Assembly: GCA_021786215.1 (NCBI GenBank)
Contig: JAJYNT010000483.1
Coordinates: 1 to 6,596, forward strand
Reading direction: 5' to 3'
Length of the DNA: 6,596 nucleotides
From: Chloroflexota bacterium
GTDB taxonomy: Bacteria; Chloroflexota; UBA6077
Below, piece after piece: positions 6,132 to 6,596 of this stretch. Made by a program: the position numbers and the translations under genes. The notes under the pieces are model-generated. The model worked only from the letters and a program-made list of their open reading frames with translations, had not been told where the DNA came from and did not search any database. Every line of letters begins with the position of its first letter. Within the stretch, counting starts at the first letter, position 1.

Positions 6132-6596
6132 ATGGAAGAGGTCCTGGTCATCCAGGGGAACGAGGCCTGCGTTCGAGGCGCCATCGCCGCTGGATGCAGC
6201 TTCTTTGCTGGATACCCCATCACCCCGGCCTCTGAGGTGGCGGAGTTGATGGCCGAGATGCTCCCCGGCCACGGCGGCATCTACATGCAGATGGAGGACG
6301 AGATAGCCTCTTTCTGCGCCGTGATCGGCGCCGCATGGGGTGGTGTGAAGGCCTGCACCGGCACCTCGGGGCCGGGCTTCAGCCTGATGCAGGAGGGCAT
6401 CGGCTATGCCGTTTGCACGGAGACCCCCTGCGTCATTATCGACGTGCAGCGTGGGGGACCCTCCACCGGGATGCCCACCTCGCCCGCGCAGCAGGACATC
6501 TACCAGGCCAAGTACGGTAGCCACGGCGACTACGAGGTCATCGCCTACGCCCCATCCTCCGCCCAGGAGGCCTTCGATCTGACGGTGAAGGCCTTC
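6132..6596 (+). CDS. korA: 2-oxoacid:ferredoxin oxidoreductase alpha subunit, KorA type (3' partial)
   Basis: The first 155 residues of the alpha subunit of a thiamine-diphosphate, ferredoxin-dependent 2-oxoacid oxidoreductase, which converts a 2-oxoacid plus CoA to acyl-CoA and CO2 with reduced ferredoxin, or runs in reverse to fix CO2. The pyrimidine-binding domain of the fold is recognisable: GYPITPASEV (27-36), MEDEIAS (54-60), the TGTSGPGFSLM block (76-86), IDVQRGGPSTGMPT (103-116) and the QQD (120-122). This pattern fits 2-oxoglutarate:ferredoxin oxidoreductase KorA best, but closely related 2-oxoisovalerate-type (VorB) enzymes share it, so the exact oxoacid is not settled. The ATG start is supported by AAGGAG (6118-6123), 8 nt upstream. 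The gene is open through the right edge; the beta subunit (korB) would be expected just beyond. Separated from the TRAP operon by 116 bp with its own likely promoter. Confidence 0.92.
   Translation, partial: MEEVLVIQGNEACVRGAIAAGCSFFAGYPITPASEVAELMAEMLPGHGGIYMQMEDEIASFCAVIGAAWGGVKACTGTSGPGFSLMQEGIGYAVCTETPCVIIDVQRGGPSTGMPTSPAQQDIYQAKYGSHGDYEVIAYAPSSAQEAFDLTVKAF

Overview
The window is GC-rich bacterial DNA carrying seven genes, all on the + strand. The best guess for the host is an anaerobic or facultatively anaerobic member of the Chloroflexota. The main clue is the substrate-binding lipoprotein: its lipobox Cys is followed by a long Ala/Pro/Thr-rich linker (CGGQQAPAPTT...), a style very common in that phylum. 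A ferredoxin-dependent 2-oxoacid oxidoreductase gene at the right edge fits an anaerobic metabolism. The phylum call is an inference, not a proof.

Layout, left to right: (1) a GntR/FCD-family transcriptional regulator, cut by the left edge (1-651). (2) A divergent uroporphyrinogen-decarboxylase-superfamily (UroD-like) protein (690-1775). (3) A complete three-part TRAP transporter: a Tat-exported lipoprotein substrate-binding protein DctP (1796-2920), a 162-bp gap holding a strong stem-loop (2955-2993) and a weaker one (3045-3068), the small membrane subunit DctQ (3083-3568) and the large permease DctM (3565-4842, 4-nt ATGA overlap with dctQ). (4) A second UroD-like protein (4858-6015) that keeps the His-X-Cys...Cys zinc site of MtaA/MtbA/CmuA-type corrinoid methyltransferases. 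(5) A 116-bp gap with a credible extended -10 promoter, then the start of korA, the alpha subunit of a 2-oxoacid:ferredoxin oxidoreductase, cut by the right edge (6132-6596).

Genes 1 to 6 are tightly packed (gaps of 38, 20, 162, -4 and 15 bp) and look like one catabolic operon: a sensor/regulator, an uptake system for an anionic organic compound, and two different UroD-fold enzymes, one on each side of the transporter. The most interesting reading is a locus that imports a methylated or methoxylated organic acid and moves its methyl group to a corrinoid or another carrier. No corrinoid protein or substrate:corrinoid methyltransferase gene is visible, so this stays a hypothesis. korA probably begins a separate transcription unit of central metabolism. 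No tRNA, rRNA, CRISPR array, insertion sequence or convincing reverse-strand gene was seen.
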